From CAZUHB01 sp964620445 (GTDB lineage: Bacteria > Planctomycetota > B15-G4 > CAYZWU01), in the NCBI GenBank assembly GCA_964620445.1, contig CAZUHB010000005.1, forward strand, positions 90,103 to 154,102: a stretch of DNA of 64,000 nt, read 5' to 3'. Below the pieces are notes generated by a model that did not search any database, was not told the origin of the DNA, and worked only from the letters and a program-made list of their open reading frames with translations. Shown piece after piece: positions 49,912-58,225 of this stretch. How positions within the stretch are numbered: position 1 is the first letter of the stretch; each line of letters opens with the position of its first letter. The position numbers and the translations under genes are program-made.

Positions 49912-49949
49912 GCGCGAAGGGCGGAATTAGGATATTCCGCCCTTCGCGC
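49912..49949. terminator. Bidirectional terminator, perfect 16-bp stem
   Basis: Arms GCGCGAAGGGCGGAAT (49912-49927) and ATTCCGCCCTTCGCGC (49934-49949) are perfectly complementary with loop TAGGAT. It lies midway between the convergent kinase gene (ends 49866) and beta-helix gene (ends 49970), so it can serve both strands. Confidence 0.8.
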
Positions 49950-49969
49950 GATTGCGATCGTTCGTCTAG

Positions 49970-51313
49970 CTAAACCTCGACATGGAGAGTCAGCAAATTC
50001 GTAAGAGTCGTTTCGGTCATGTACCACCAACCAACGAGTGCTTGCAGGTATTTGGAATCGCCCGGTAACCATGTCAAGGGAACGGTCGCGGAAAATATGC
50101 GAACTCCGGTAGGACCGATTTTTCCGATCGCACCCTCCCAGTCGAAAGGCACCTGCAGAAAGAGATCGCCGAAGTAGGTGCTCATGGGCGGATCCTGAAG
50201 CCCTGAACTGAGAAGCAGCTCGACCGGCCAAGTCGGGATGCCCACGACCCTGATATCGACAGTTCCGCCCGGACTGACTGCAAGACCAGGGAATCCGCTG
50301 TCAGTCGTGTGGTAGAGGTGAAAGTAGAACTCGTCGGCGCCGATATCGACGTTGGACAACGCGATACGCGGGTCGCCCTCGAAATCCGTGTCCGGCAGGC
50401 CCGGAGCAGAAGCGGTTCCGGTATCCCTGCAGGGTGAATTCCACTGCAGATGAAGATCGTTGATCGACTGGTCCACGAAAAGCGGATCAAGGTCGATGCA
50501 CCCCGTTCCGAACCAAATCTCACCGGTGCCTCCCTTGATGTCGCAGAATTCGATCACCGGCGTGCCCGACGCGATGTAGATCTCTTGATGGCCATATGTC
50601 GACGTGTTGTCCCATACGATGTTGTCGTAGAGTTCGGCTGCAGTGTCTCCATCGAAGTAGACGCCTCCACCGTAACGAGCCTCATTCCCAACGATCGTGT
50701 TGCCGACCACGGTGGCGGCGCCCAGCCCGATTCGCATTCCGCCGCCAAATTTCCCAGCTTTGTTCCCGAATATCAGATTGCCGCGGACTACCGGGGAGGA
50801 TCCGATCGAACCGGATACGATGCTGATACCTCCTCCGTCATAACTGAAGGATTCATTGTTGTAGACCACGTTCTTTTCAATTAATGGAGAGGAGTCCCAG
50901 ATCCAGATCCCTGCTCCACCTCCCGTTATCTTGTTTCCTGTGATATAATTGTGCCGGACGGTCATATCGCCGCAAACAGAAAGCCCCTGCTGGCCGTTGC
51001 GAATGGTGAATCCCTCCAGTGATGAACCATTGCAGTTCACAAAATAAACGACGCCACCGCTAGCGCTCCCGTTTCCTTCGATCACGGTGAGGACCGGGCC
51101 TCTCTCACTGATCAAGTGAAGCTGCTTACCATCAACAGCTATGTTCTCCGGATAAACACCCGGTCCCACGATAATCGTGTCCCCAGAACTGGCCGCATTG
51201 ATCGCTTCTTGAATCGTGGGATGGGTGGCAGGAACATGAATGGTCCCACCTTGCGCAACCAGGGCGAAGGCAAAAACAGAAACCAAAACGCAAACTATTG
51301 TACCGAGTCTCAT
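49970..51313 (-). CDS. Secreted beta-helix protein with shared C-terminal domain
   Basis: A 447-residue exported protein (signal MRLGTIVCVLVSVFAFALVA). It has one right-handed beta-helix, starting TIHVPATHPTIQEAI and continuing with rungs such as GNTIVGNEARYGGG. The last ~115 residues match the C-terminus of the double beta-helix protein at 18605-21163: both have HLY, a LLLxSGLxDPP block, FGxL, TGV, a PxxWxPG block and a TNLLTL ending. It may be a smaller paralogue. GAGGAGG precedes the ATG at 51313; a long in-frame N-terminal extension is rejected. It converges with the kinase gene across a strong terminator. Confidence 0.85.
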   Translation of the reverse strand: MRLGTIVCVLVSVFAFALVAQGGTIHVPATHPTIQEAINAASSGDTIIVGPGVYPENIAVDGKQLHLISERGPVLTVIEGNGSASGGVVYFVNCNGSSLEGFTIRNGQQGLSVCGDMTVRHNYITGNKITGGGAGIWIWDSSPLIEKNVVYNNESFSYDGGGISIVSGSIGSSPVVRGNLIFGNKAGKFGGGMRIGLGAATVVGNTIVGNEARYGGGVYFDGDTAAELYDNIVWDNTSTYGHQEIYIASGTPVIEFCDIKGGTGEIWFGTGCIDLDPLFVDQSINDLHLQWNSPCRDTGTASAPGLPDTDFEGDPRIALSNVDIGADEFYFHLYHTTDSGFPGLAVSPGGTVDIRVVGIPTWPVELLLSSGLQDPPMSTYFGDLFLQVPFDWEGAIGKIGPTGVRIFSATVPLTWLPGDSKYLQALVGWWYMTETTLTNLLTLHVEV

Positions 51314-51735
51314 GACGGAACCTCCTCTTGTTGCTGTGCGCGATTCGTTTTGAAGAACTTTCACGTTGCCAATAATTCCGACGCGTCCTTGAAACCCAGA
51401 GCGGTACACCGAAACGAACCGAAGCGGATTTGCGGCAGAAGGGATGATTTTCTTTTCCACCTCCAGCCCCTCGGCGAAACGCGAGACCTTTTTCAAGGTT
51501 TTTCGACAGACCATGGAATCGAAAAGTGCCGGCCCGTCCCGACAACCGCCCCCTCGGCAAGCCCAAGATCGTGATCAAGAAAGATTGACATCGCCCCCTT
51601 GTTCGAACAGAATTCGGGGCACGATTCGAGGCGCTGATTTGCAGCGCCCGCAGGCCGGTGGAAGCTTGCGTGAATCAGGCACCGAAGTCGGCGGTATTTG
51701 TCCCGGATCGACTCTGGCAACGGGAAGGAAAATTC
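51314..51735. other. Intergenic region with possible gene remnant
   Basis: About 420 bases, divergent between the beta-helix and GlpX-like genes. Contains a possible 3' gene remnant at 51520-51588, a hairpin GGCGCTG/CAGCGCC at 51630-51648, and presumably the two promoters. No intact gene seen. Confidence 0.45.
51520..51588 (+). pseudogene. Possible 3' remnant related to the 44.7 kb gene end
   Basis: The frame ending at TGA 51586-51588 reads GKPKIVIKKD-stop. The gene ending at 44754 closes with EVAKIVIKKN-stop. They share a 17-base exact match (AAGATCGTGATCAAGAA), followed in both by an ATTGACA block, and a looser match upstream (PDNRPL against FGDRAL). No start codon or open frame of useful length lies upstream. 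Could be the leftover end of a duplicated gene, or chance. Confidence 0.25.
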
Positions 51736-53406
51736 ATGGCAACGTCCCTCAAGTTCAACGTTCTCGATCAACCCCTCAGCTATCACGGCATGAAAAAGCC
51801 CTTCGTCTATTACGAGGAGAAGATCAACTCCTTCAACCAGCGACACCACGAGGTGCTCAACGACTATGACCTGCGCCTGCGGAACCTGACCGTCTACACC
51901 CTGAACGACAAGATTCTCAATGCCTCCAACCTGGGTGTCTTCCGGTCGAAGCAGATCCGCCAGGCCACGATCCTCGCCGCCGCCCTTCCGGCCGCCGCCG
52001 TGGCCCTCACCAGGCTCGGAGAGTTCGGACGCCTGCCCAAAGAGGAGCAGACCAAGGAGAACAAGAACCTGGTCAAGCGCGCCAATGACCGGACCTCGGC
52101 CCAGGTCATGTCCGAGATCCTGCAAGTGACCACGGACAACCTCGAGAAGGGCGAGGAGGTCGTGATCGAGTCGGCCATCACCGAGGGCGTGCGCGTCAAA
52201 CCGGGCGTGGAGCTCGGCGGCAATCCGACGATCGCCGTGGGCGCCCTCTTCGGCAAGCCCGATCACCGCGAGGTCTACGGCCGCGGCATACCCTCCTACG
52301 TGACGCAGCTCAGCATGGGCAGCGACGTGATCGACGGCACCACAAAGTCGGCCCTCGGCACGCACTCGTCGCTCACGTCCCTCTTCGTCACCGAGTCGCA
52401 CGTGAAGCGCCACTTGCCCGACGTCTACGTGCAGCGCTGGATGGCCGGCGTACCGTTCGAGGAATTCAATCCGCGCGACACCACCAACCGGGAGGCGGCC
52501 CAGGCGATCGCCCGCGCCTACGGGGTGGGCAGCATGCGCGAGATGTCGGCCTTCTTCATCGACCGGCCGCGGCACAAGGTCGCTTTCGAGGATCTCAACC
52601 GGCTCGGCGTGAGCACGCCCTATGACACGGACGGCGACCTCTTTCCCGGCCTGCTTCTCGGCGCCGAGGGGCTCGAGTTTCCCGACGGACGGGGACTCAT
52701 GTCGATGATCGGCGAGATCGGCGGTTCGGCCGAGTGGGCCGTGGGAGTTCTGCCCCTTGTCTGGCGCGGGGGCCACGCCCTCGGAATCCTCACGAGCCAG
52801 GACTCGCTCACGCGCAAGGACCTCTCCCCCGAGGAGCTCTGGGCCGAGCGCTTCCACTACACCGACGACGAGTTCATGGCGATCCAGGACGCCCGTTTCG
52901 AACGGAAACCCTACTTCACGATCGACGACATCCTGTCCAAACCGTTCGCGCCGGGCGTGAGCGCTTTCGGCGCGATCACCGACAATGTCTACTACCCCGA
53001 TCTCAAGGGCGTGCAGACAGGCAGCGACGGGAAGTCCTTCGCCGTGAATGTGCTCTACATCAACTGTCTTGGCATCACCCAGCACTGGGCCATGGAATTC
53101 GAGGCGCGCACCGATCTCGCCACCTCGATCAAGAAGATGAGCTCTCCCAAGGAGGAATTCGAAGGCCTCAGCGGCGACAAGCTCGAAAAGGCGATCGCCC
53201 GCATGCTGGAGAACAAGGACTCGCGCGAGCGGTACCGGATCTTCTTCGGCAACGAGTACTATCCGGCGTTCATTCCGGTGGGGAACAGGAAGATCGTGCT
53301 CGACCGCAGCTTGGAAGCCCTGATCCAGCGCGGCGCGTTCACGCCGCAGGACAGGGAGATCGTCGAAATCACCCGGAAACTCTACCCCATGTGGTTCTCG
53401 GCCTAG
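51736..53406 (+). CDS. Divergent class II fructose-bisphosphatase (GlpX)-like protein
   Basis: A 556-residue cytoplasmic protein that I align by eye with GlpX: GSDVIDGTTKSALG (194-207) matches the DPxEGT metal/phosphate block, DVYVQRWMAGVP matches MYMEKLIVGP, RPRHKVAFEDLNRLGV matches PRHDAVIAEMQQLGV, DTDGDL matches PDGDV, and GEIGGSAEWAVGVLP matches the GIGGAPEGVVSA phosphate loop. It is much longer than GlpX (~336), with about 120 extra N-terminal residues and insertions, so the substrate may not be fructose 1,6-bisphosphate. GGGAAGGAAAA precedes ATG 51736. Confidence 0.65.
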   Translation: MATSLKFNVLDQPLSYHGMKKPFVYYEEKINSFNQRHHEVLNDYDLRLRNLTVYTLNDKILNASNLGVFRSKQIRQATILAAALPAAAVALTRLGEFGRLPKEEQTKENKNLVKRANDRTSAQVMSEILQVTTDNLEKGEEVVIESAITEGVRVKPGVELGGNPTIAVGALFGKPDHREVYGRGIPSYVTQLSMGSDVIDGTTKSALGTHSSLTSLFVTESHVKRHLPDVYVQRWMAGVPFEEFNPRDTTNREAAQAIARAYGVGSMREMSAFFIDRPRHKVAFEDLNRLGVSTPYDTDGDLFPGLLLGAEGLEFPDGRGLMSMIGEIGGSAEWAVGVLPLVWRGGHALGILTSQDSLTRKDLSPEELWAERFHYTDDEFMAIQDARFERKPYFTIDDILSKPFAPGVSAFGAITDNVYYPDLKGVQTGSDGKSFAVNVLYINCLGITQHWAMEFEARTDLATSIKKMSSPKEEFEGLSGDKLEKAIARMLENKDSRERYRIFFGNEYYPAFIPVGNRKIVLDRSLEALIQRGAFTPQDREIVEITRKLYPMWFSA

Positions 53407-53437
53407 CCCTTCCTCGGCCGGAGCGCCGGTGAAGGGC
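53406..53437 (+). terminator. Hairpin after the GlpX-like gene
   Basis: Outer arms GCCCTTC (53406-53412) and GAAGGGC (53431-53437) with inner CGGC/GCCG pairing, beginning right at the stop codon of the preceding gene. No T-tract follows. Confidence 0.4.
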
Positions 53438-53460
53438 CGCTAGATCCCAGGAAAAACACG

Positions 53461-54450
53461 ATGCCCAAGAACTTGAAACTGACGACCCGCACGATGGCCA
53501 CGATCTACTCCGGGCTGGTACGCCTGCTCGAGTCGGGCCACAAGCCGGTCGAAGCCCTGCGCCGCCTCGGTCTCGAGGAGGACGCCTGGACCGACTTCGC
53601 CACGACCGCGGCCGACGCTCTCGAGGAGGGATCGAGCCTGGCCGAGGCGCTCGAGAAAGGCGCGCCCAACGCTTTTCCCGAGAGGGACCTGGCCATGCTC
53701 GATGCGGCGGAGATGACCAACACCTATTCGGCCACGTTGCGGCGTCTCGTGGCCGACCACGAACGGCGCTCGGCAGTGATCGGCCGCTTCACGAAAGCGA
53801 TCCTCTACCCGGCCGTGCTCGTCCATGTGGCGGCCCTGGTCTGCGTCTTCTACCTCGTCTACACCGAGGCGACTCTCTGGGGAGCGGGCGGCCTCGTCAT
53901 CGCTCTCGTTCCCTTTTACGGGCTGCTCCTCTTCGGTTGGAACCTCTTCGGCCGTTACTGGACCGGTCCCGAATCGCGCGACACATTCCAGACTTTTCCG
54001 TTCATCATGGCGATCGTGCGGGAGAGCGAGCTGGGGAACTTTTTCCGCCTCCTCTACACGCTCTACGGTTCCGGCATCCGGCTCGACGAGGCCGCCCGGA
54101 AATCGGCGGAGCTGATACGGACCGGATCGATCCGGAACTCGGTGCTCAAGGCGCTCGCCCCTCTCGAGAAGGGCGAACCCCTGGCGGCGTGTCTCGACGA
54201 GCTCGGCCTCCCCGACCGGTCCTTCGTCACACGCTTGTCGATCGGCGAGGACACGGGCAACCTGGAGGAAGCACTCAAGGAGACAGGCGAGGAACTGGCG
54301 GAGCAGGCGCAGAATCGGGCGTCGGTCATACTGAAGAGGGTCACCGTGATCATCACGATCCTCGCCTACGTGGCTGCCGGCCTGGTGATCATCGGCCACT
54401 GGACCAACTATTTCAACGAGCTCAGCAGCACACTCGAGTCGATGCGATAA
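53461..54450 (+). CDS. Type II secretion/type IV pilus GspF-PilC-like membrane protein
   Basis: A 329-residue inner-membrane protein with the duplicated T2SF (GspF) layout: a first cytosolic helical half (LVRLLESGHKPVEALRRLG, DAAEMTNTYSATLRRL), two membrane helices around 125-170, a second homologous half (YTLYGSGIRLDEAARKSAE, LSIGEDTGNLEEALKETG) and a last membrane helix. GspF/PilC proteins are platform components of type II secretion or pilus machines. It is an orphan here: no ATPase, secretin or pseudopilin gene is nearby. It starts 54 bases after the GlpX-like gene. Confidence 0.85.
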   Translation: MPKNLKLTTRTMATIYSGLVRLLESGHKPVEALRRLGLEEDAWTDFATTAADALEEGSSLAEALEKGAPNAFPERDLAMLDAAEMTNTYSATLRRLVADHERRSAVIGRFTKAILYPAVLVHVAALVCVFYLVYTEATLWGAGGLVIALVPFYGLLLFGWNLFGRYWTGPESRDTFQTFPFIMAIVRESELGNFFRLLYTLYGSGIRLDEAARKSAELIRTGSIRNSVLKALAPLEKGEPLAACLDELGLPDRSFVTRLSIGEDTGNLEEALKETGEELAEQAQNRASVILKRVTVIITILAYVAAGLVIIGHWTNYFNELSSTLESMR

Positions 54451-54490
54451 AAGAATCTCCACGATTGCGGCCCTCCGATCCCCGATTGCC

Positions 54491-54621
54491 GTTGCAGGCC
54501 TTCAGTGCCGCGATCGCCGTCCCCGGATCCCAATACCCGTGCCAAGCCTTCACCACCGCGGTCGGCGTCCTCGCCGACCGCTACGTCTTCCCGATCGCCG
54601 TCCCCGGCGATCGGGAAGACG
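54491..54621. repeat. Degenerate repeats in intergenic region
   Basis: A roughly 48-base unit occurs twice in diverged form (from 54491 and from 54539; shared core GCCTTCA then CCGCG then CGTCC), and the 16-mer CGATCGCCGTCCCCGG occurs exactly at 54511 and 54592. The last copies form the two hairpins that follow. Confidence 0.45.
54558..54621 (+). terminator. Tandem perfect hairpins after the GspF-like gene
   Basis: First hairpin: GCGGTCGGCG/CGCCGACCGC (54558-54567, 54572-54581), loop TCCT. Second: CGTCTTCCCGATCGCC/GGCGATCGGGAAGACG (54584-54599, 54606-54621), loop GTCCCC. Both stems are perfect; a C6T5 run starts eight bases later. Likely a strong double terminator before pepT. Confidence 0.75.
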
Positions 54622-54727
54622 CGAAAAGCCCCCCTTTTTGTTCATCGCGCCCTCGATTTTATGTATCATAAGCCCCTTCAAATTCGGGCAGATATATTGC
54701 AATCGATTGATATTACGGAGACCTCCC

Positions 54728-55972
54728 ATGCAAGCCTTCAACGACCCCAAGATGATCCTCGACTCCACCTCGGCGGTGGATCGTTTCTTGAGATACGCCA
54801 AGATCCACACCCAGTCGGACGAGAAGAACGAAGCCTGCCCGAGCACCGAGTGCCAGAGGGACCTGGCCAATCTCCTCGCAACGGAGCTCAAGGAGCTCGG
54901 CCTCGAGGACGCCGCCGTTGACGAGAACGGCTACTGCATCGCCACCTTGCCGGGCAACGCCGGGGGAACGGTGGGGCTCTGCGCCCACCTCGACACGGCG
55001 CCCGCCTACTCGGGTGAGAATGTCGATCCCCAGATTCACGAAAACTACGACGGCGGCCCGATCAAGCTCAAGGAGGGCGTGGTGATCGATCCCGCCGAAT
55101 CGCCCCAGCTCGCCGAGTGCATCGGCCACACGATCATCACCGCCGACGGAACCACCCTTCTCGGCGCCGACGACAAGGCCGGCATCGCGGCCATCATGGG
55201 CGCCATCGAGATGCTGAACAAGAACCCCGACGTGAAGCGGCCCACCTTGCGCATCTGCTTCAACCCGGACGAGGAGGTGGGACGCGGTGCGAACAAATTT
55301 CCCCTCGAGTCGTTCGGCGCGCTTGTGGCGTTCACCATGGACGGCGGTTTCACGGGCGAGGTCAACATGGAGACCTTCTCGGCCGACAAGGGGATCGTCA
55401 AGTTCAAGGGCGTGTCGGTCCACCCCGGCTACGCCAAGGGCAAACTGGTCAACGCTCTCACCTACATGGGCAAGCTCCTCGCCCGGCTCCCCCACCTCGA
55501 AAGCCCCGAGGGCACGGACGGGCGGGACGGGTTCTTCATGCCCACCGATCTCTCGGGCGACGCGTCGGAGTGCACGCTGAACCTGATCCTGCGCGCCTTC
55601 GACGTGGAGACCCTGAAGGAACGCGGCGAGCGCCTGAAACAGATGGGCGCGGCCCTCATGGCCGAGGAGCCGAACCTCACCGTGGAGGTCGAGATCCAGG
55701 AGCAGTACCGCAACATGTACGACGTGCTCTCCCAGCACCCCGAGATCGTGAAAAAGCTGGAGGAAGCGGTCAAGATGGCCGGCGTCGAGCCGAACCTCGA
55801 GCCGATCCGCGGCGGCACGGACGGATCGCGCCTCACCGCCATGGGCATGCCCACGCCGAACGTGTTCGCCGGCGGCGTGAATTTTCACGGTCCCACGGAG
55901 TGGATCTCCACCACCGCCTTCGGTTACTCGGTCTGCACGATCCTGAACCTGGTGCAGCTTTTCGCCAAGTAG
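54728..55972 (+). CDS. pepT: Peptidase T (tripeptide aminopeptidase)
   Basis: A 414-residue cytosolic M20 zinc exopeptidase that removes N-terminal residues from tripeptides. Metal-site motifs are GLCAHLDTAPAYSG (His, Asp), LLGADDKAGIAAIM (bridging Asp), NPDEEVGRGA (catalytic and ligand Glu) and near the end FAGGVNFHGPTEW (His). Normal family length. Start at 54728 follows CGGAG; an apparent 63-residue extension upstream runs through terminator hairpins and is rejected. It is followed, 66 bases later, by an OPT peptide transporter, fitting uptake and digestion of small peptides. Confidence 0.93.
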   Translation: MQAFNDPKMILDSTSAVDRFLRYAKIHTQSDEKNEACPSTECQRDLANLLATELKELGLEDAAVDENGYCIATLPGNAGGTVGLCAHLDTAPAYSGENVDPQIHENYDGGPIKLKEGVVIDPAESPQLAECIGHTIITADGTTLLGADDKAGIAAIMGAIEMLNKNPDVKRPTLRICFNPDEEVGRGANKFPLESFGALVAFTMDGGFTGEVNMETFSADKGIVKFKGVSVHPGYAKGKLVNALTYMGKLLARLPHLESPEGTDGRDGFFMPTDLSGDASECTLNLILRAFDVETLKERGERLKQMGAALMAEEPNLTVEVEIQEQYRNMYDVLSQHPEIVKKLEEAVKMAGVEPNLEPIRGGTDGSRLTAMGMPTPNVFAGGVNFHGPTEWISTTAFGYSVCTILNLVQLFAK

Positions 55973-56038
55973 CTGCCGCAGAAATACGTAATAAAATCGT
56001 TTCGTTTCCAGATGCCTTAACAAGGAAAGAGAGAACCG

Positions 56039-58177
56039 ATGGAACCGAGTTCAAGCAAATCGAAGCTCTTGCCCGAGAATGCCTACCGGCCCCTCGAGAA
56101 GGGCGAAGTCTACACGCCGGTCGTTCCCGCTGATCAGTCCCCGCCAGAGACCACGGCACGGGCGATCATCATGGGGTGCATCGGCGTGGCGGTCTTTACC
56201 TTCGCGGCGGCCTACATCGGCCTCAAGGCGGGCAACGTGATCGAGACCGGCATCCCGATCGCGATCCTGGCCGTCTTCTTCGGCAAGATGTTCGCGCGCG
56301 GGAACCACCTGCTCGAGAACGTGATCGTCCAGTCGATCGGCGCAGCGGCCGGAGTGGTGGTGGCCGGGGCGGTCTTCACGATCCCGGCCATGTACATCCT
56401 CGGTCTCGAGGTGAGCTTCGTCGACATCTTCCTCGCCTGCTCGATCGGCGGTTTCCTCGGAGTGCTCCTCATCATTCCGCTGCGAAAATATTTCGTCCGC
56501 GACGAGCACGGTAAACTTCCTTTCCCCGAAGCCACGGCCACGACCGAGATCCTCTGTTCGGGCGAAGCTGGCGGCGGCGGTGGCAAGACGCTGCTCACCG
56601 CGTTCGGGCTCGGTTTCCTCTTCGACTTCTGTATCGAGGTCTTCCGTTTCTGGGAGGGCCGCCTCGAGACCGCCAAGCATCTGGCCGGCTCCCTGGGCGA
56701 GAAGATGAACGAGAAATACCGCATGGTGCTCGAGATGGAAGCCACGGCCGCCCTCTTCGGCCTCGGCTACATCATCGGCATCCGTTATGCGGCGGTGATC
56801 TGCGCCGGATCGGTCCTGGCCAATCTCGTGCTCGTTCCGATGGTGTTCTTCATCGGCGCCGGTTGCGAGGAGACCATCTTTCCGGGAACGAAGTTGATCA
56901 GCGAGAGCTCGGCGTCGGAGATCTTCACCTCCTACGTGAGACCGATCGGTATCGGCGCCATCGCCATGGCCGGAATGATCAGCATCTGCAAGATGGGCAA
57001 GATCATCGTCGGCTCCCTCTCCCTTGGATTCAAGGGGATCGCGGGCGGCAAGGCCGACACGGCCGATACGCCCCGCACCGATCTCGACATCCAGCCGCGC
57101 AACGTGATGCTCCTCGAGTTTCTCTTCGTCGTCGTCATGTTCTTCATCTTCTTCTACGTGGCGGACTGGCAGTTCGAGGTCGCCCTCATCGGCACGGTCG
57201 TCACGGCGGCCCTCGCCTTCCTCTTCACGCCGGTTGCGGCGCGCGCCATCGCCATCGTGGGCGTCAACCCCGTGTCGGGCATGACCATGATCACCCTGAT
57301 CATCGCCTGCGCCATCCTGGCCACGACCGGCCTCTCCGGTCCGGCCGGACAGATGACGGTGCTCATCATCGGCTGCGCCGTGTGCACCGCGCTCTCCACC
57401 TCGGGCGCTTTCATCTCCGACCTGAAAATCGGTTACTGGCTCGGCGCCACACCGGTTCGCCAGCAGCGCTGGAAATTCCTCGGCATCATCGTTGCCTCGA
57501 TCTGCGTCGGTCTGGTGATCCACGTGCTGGCCACCGGCTACGGTTTCGTTCCCGACGCCGACCATCCCAATCCGCTGCCGGCGCCCCAGGGCAACCTGAT
57601 GAAGACGATCGTGGAGACGACCCTCGTCGAGGACGCCCAGATCCCCTGGCTCCTCTACGGCATGGGCGCGGCGATCGCCATCATGCTCGAGATGACCGCA
57701 CTTCCTGCGCTCGCCTTCGCGCTGGGAATCTATCTCCCCATCTACATCAACCTGCCGGTGCTCGCCGGTGGATTCGCGGCCTGGCTCCTGTCGCGCAGGG
57801 GCCGCAACGACCGCGAGAAGAGTGCGCGCAAGAACCAGGGCATCCTGGTCGCCTCGGGCCTCGTGGCCGGCGCGGCGATCGCCGGCGTGGTGAGCGCGAT
57901 CCTCAAGACCCTCGACCAGAAGGACCTCAAGCTCGGCATCTTCGAGACGACCGGTTTCAAGGGTGCCATCGACAAGACGCTCAACATCTCCCACGACTTC
58001 GCGCAGGATGCCGAGGGCGTATGGAAGGCGGTGGGCGGCAAGGAGTGGTTCGAGCACCACGGCATGACGATCGGACTGGTCATGATCATCGTCCTCGGCG
58101 CCATCTGCCATTTCGTGGCTGCCGGCGCGGCGCGCAAGCAGCTCGAGGCCGAAGACGCGGCCGGCGACAAGGAGTAG
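56039..58177 (+). CDS. OPT family oligopeptide transporter
   Basis: A 712-residue integral membrane protein with about 14-16 hydrophobic helices. It has the family's early block AAAYIGLKAGNVIETGIP and the loop LPFPEATATTEIL (NPG/KIPPR-type region), and late helices LPALAFALGIYLPIYINLP. Members take up oligopeptides or metal-peptide conjugates by proton symport. AAGGAAAGAG precedes the ATG at 56039. Its place between pepT and an oligoendopeptidase F gene supports a peptide substrate. A partial paralogue is at 63168-64000. Confidence 0.92.
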   Translation: MEPSSSKSKLLPENAYRPLEKGEVYTPVVPADQSPPETTARAIIMGCIGVAVFTFAAAYIGLKAGNVIETGIPIAILAVFFGKMFARGNHLLENVIVQSIGAAAGVVVAGAVFTIPAMYILGLEVSFVDIFLACSIGGFLGVLLIIPLRKYFVRDEHGKLPFPEATATTEILCSGEAGGGGGKTLLTAFGLGFLFDFCIEVFRFWEGRLETAKHLAGSLGEKMNEKYRMVLEMEATAALFGLGYIIGIRYAAVICAGSVLANLVLVPMVFFIGAGCEETIFPGTKLISESSASEIFTSYVRPIGIGAIAMAGMISICKMGKIIVGSLSLGFKGIAGGKADTADTPRTDLDIQPRNVMLLEFLFVVVMFFIFFYVADWQFEVALIGTVVTAALAFLFTPVAARAIAIVGVNPVSGMTMITLIIACAILATTGLSGPAGQMTVLIIGCAVCTALSTSGAFISDLKIGYWLGATPVRQQRWKFLGIIVASICVGLVIHVLATGYGFVPDADHPNPLPAPQGNLMKTIVETTLVEDAQIPWLLYGMGAAIAIMLEMTALPALAFALGIYLPIYINLPVLAGGFAAWLLSRRGRNDREKSARKNQGILVASGLVAGAAIAGVVSAILKTLDQKDLKLGIFETTGFKGAIDKTLNISHDFAQDAEGVWKAVGGKEWFEHHGMTIGLVMIIVLGAICHFVAAGAARKQLEAEDAAGDKE

Positions 58178-58225
58178 GACCTGCTTCAATAAACTGGACA
58201 ACGTCTGATTGTAGAGGCACCCACA

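Noticed and set aside
51595..51615. GTTCGAAC-like sequence suggesting a tRNA T-arm
   Set aside because: No acceptor stem, anticodon arm or CCA-type end could be found around it; similar short matches at 36515 and 61583 failed the same test.
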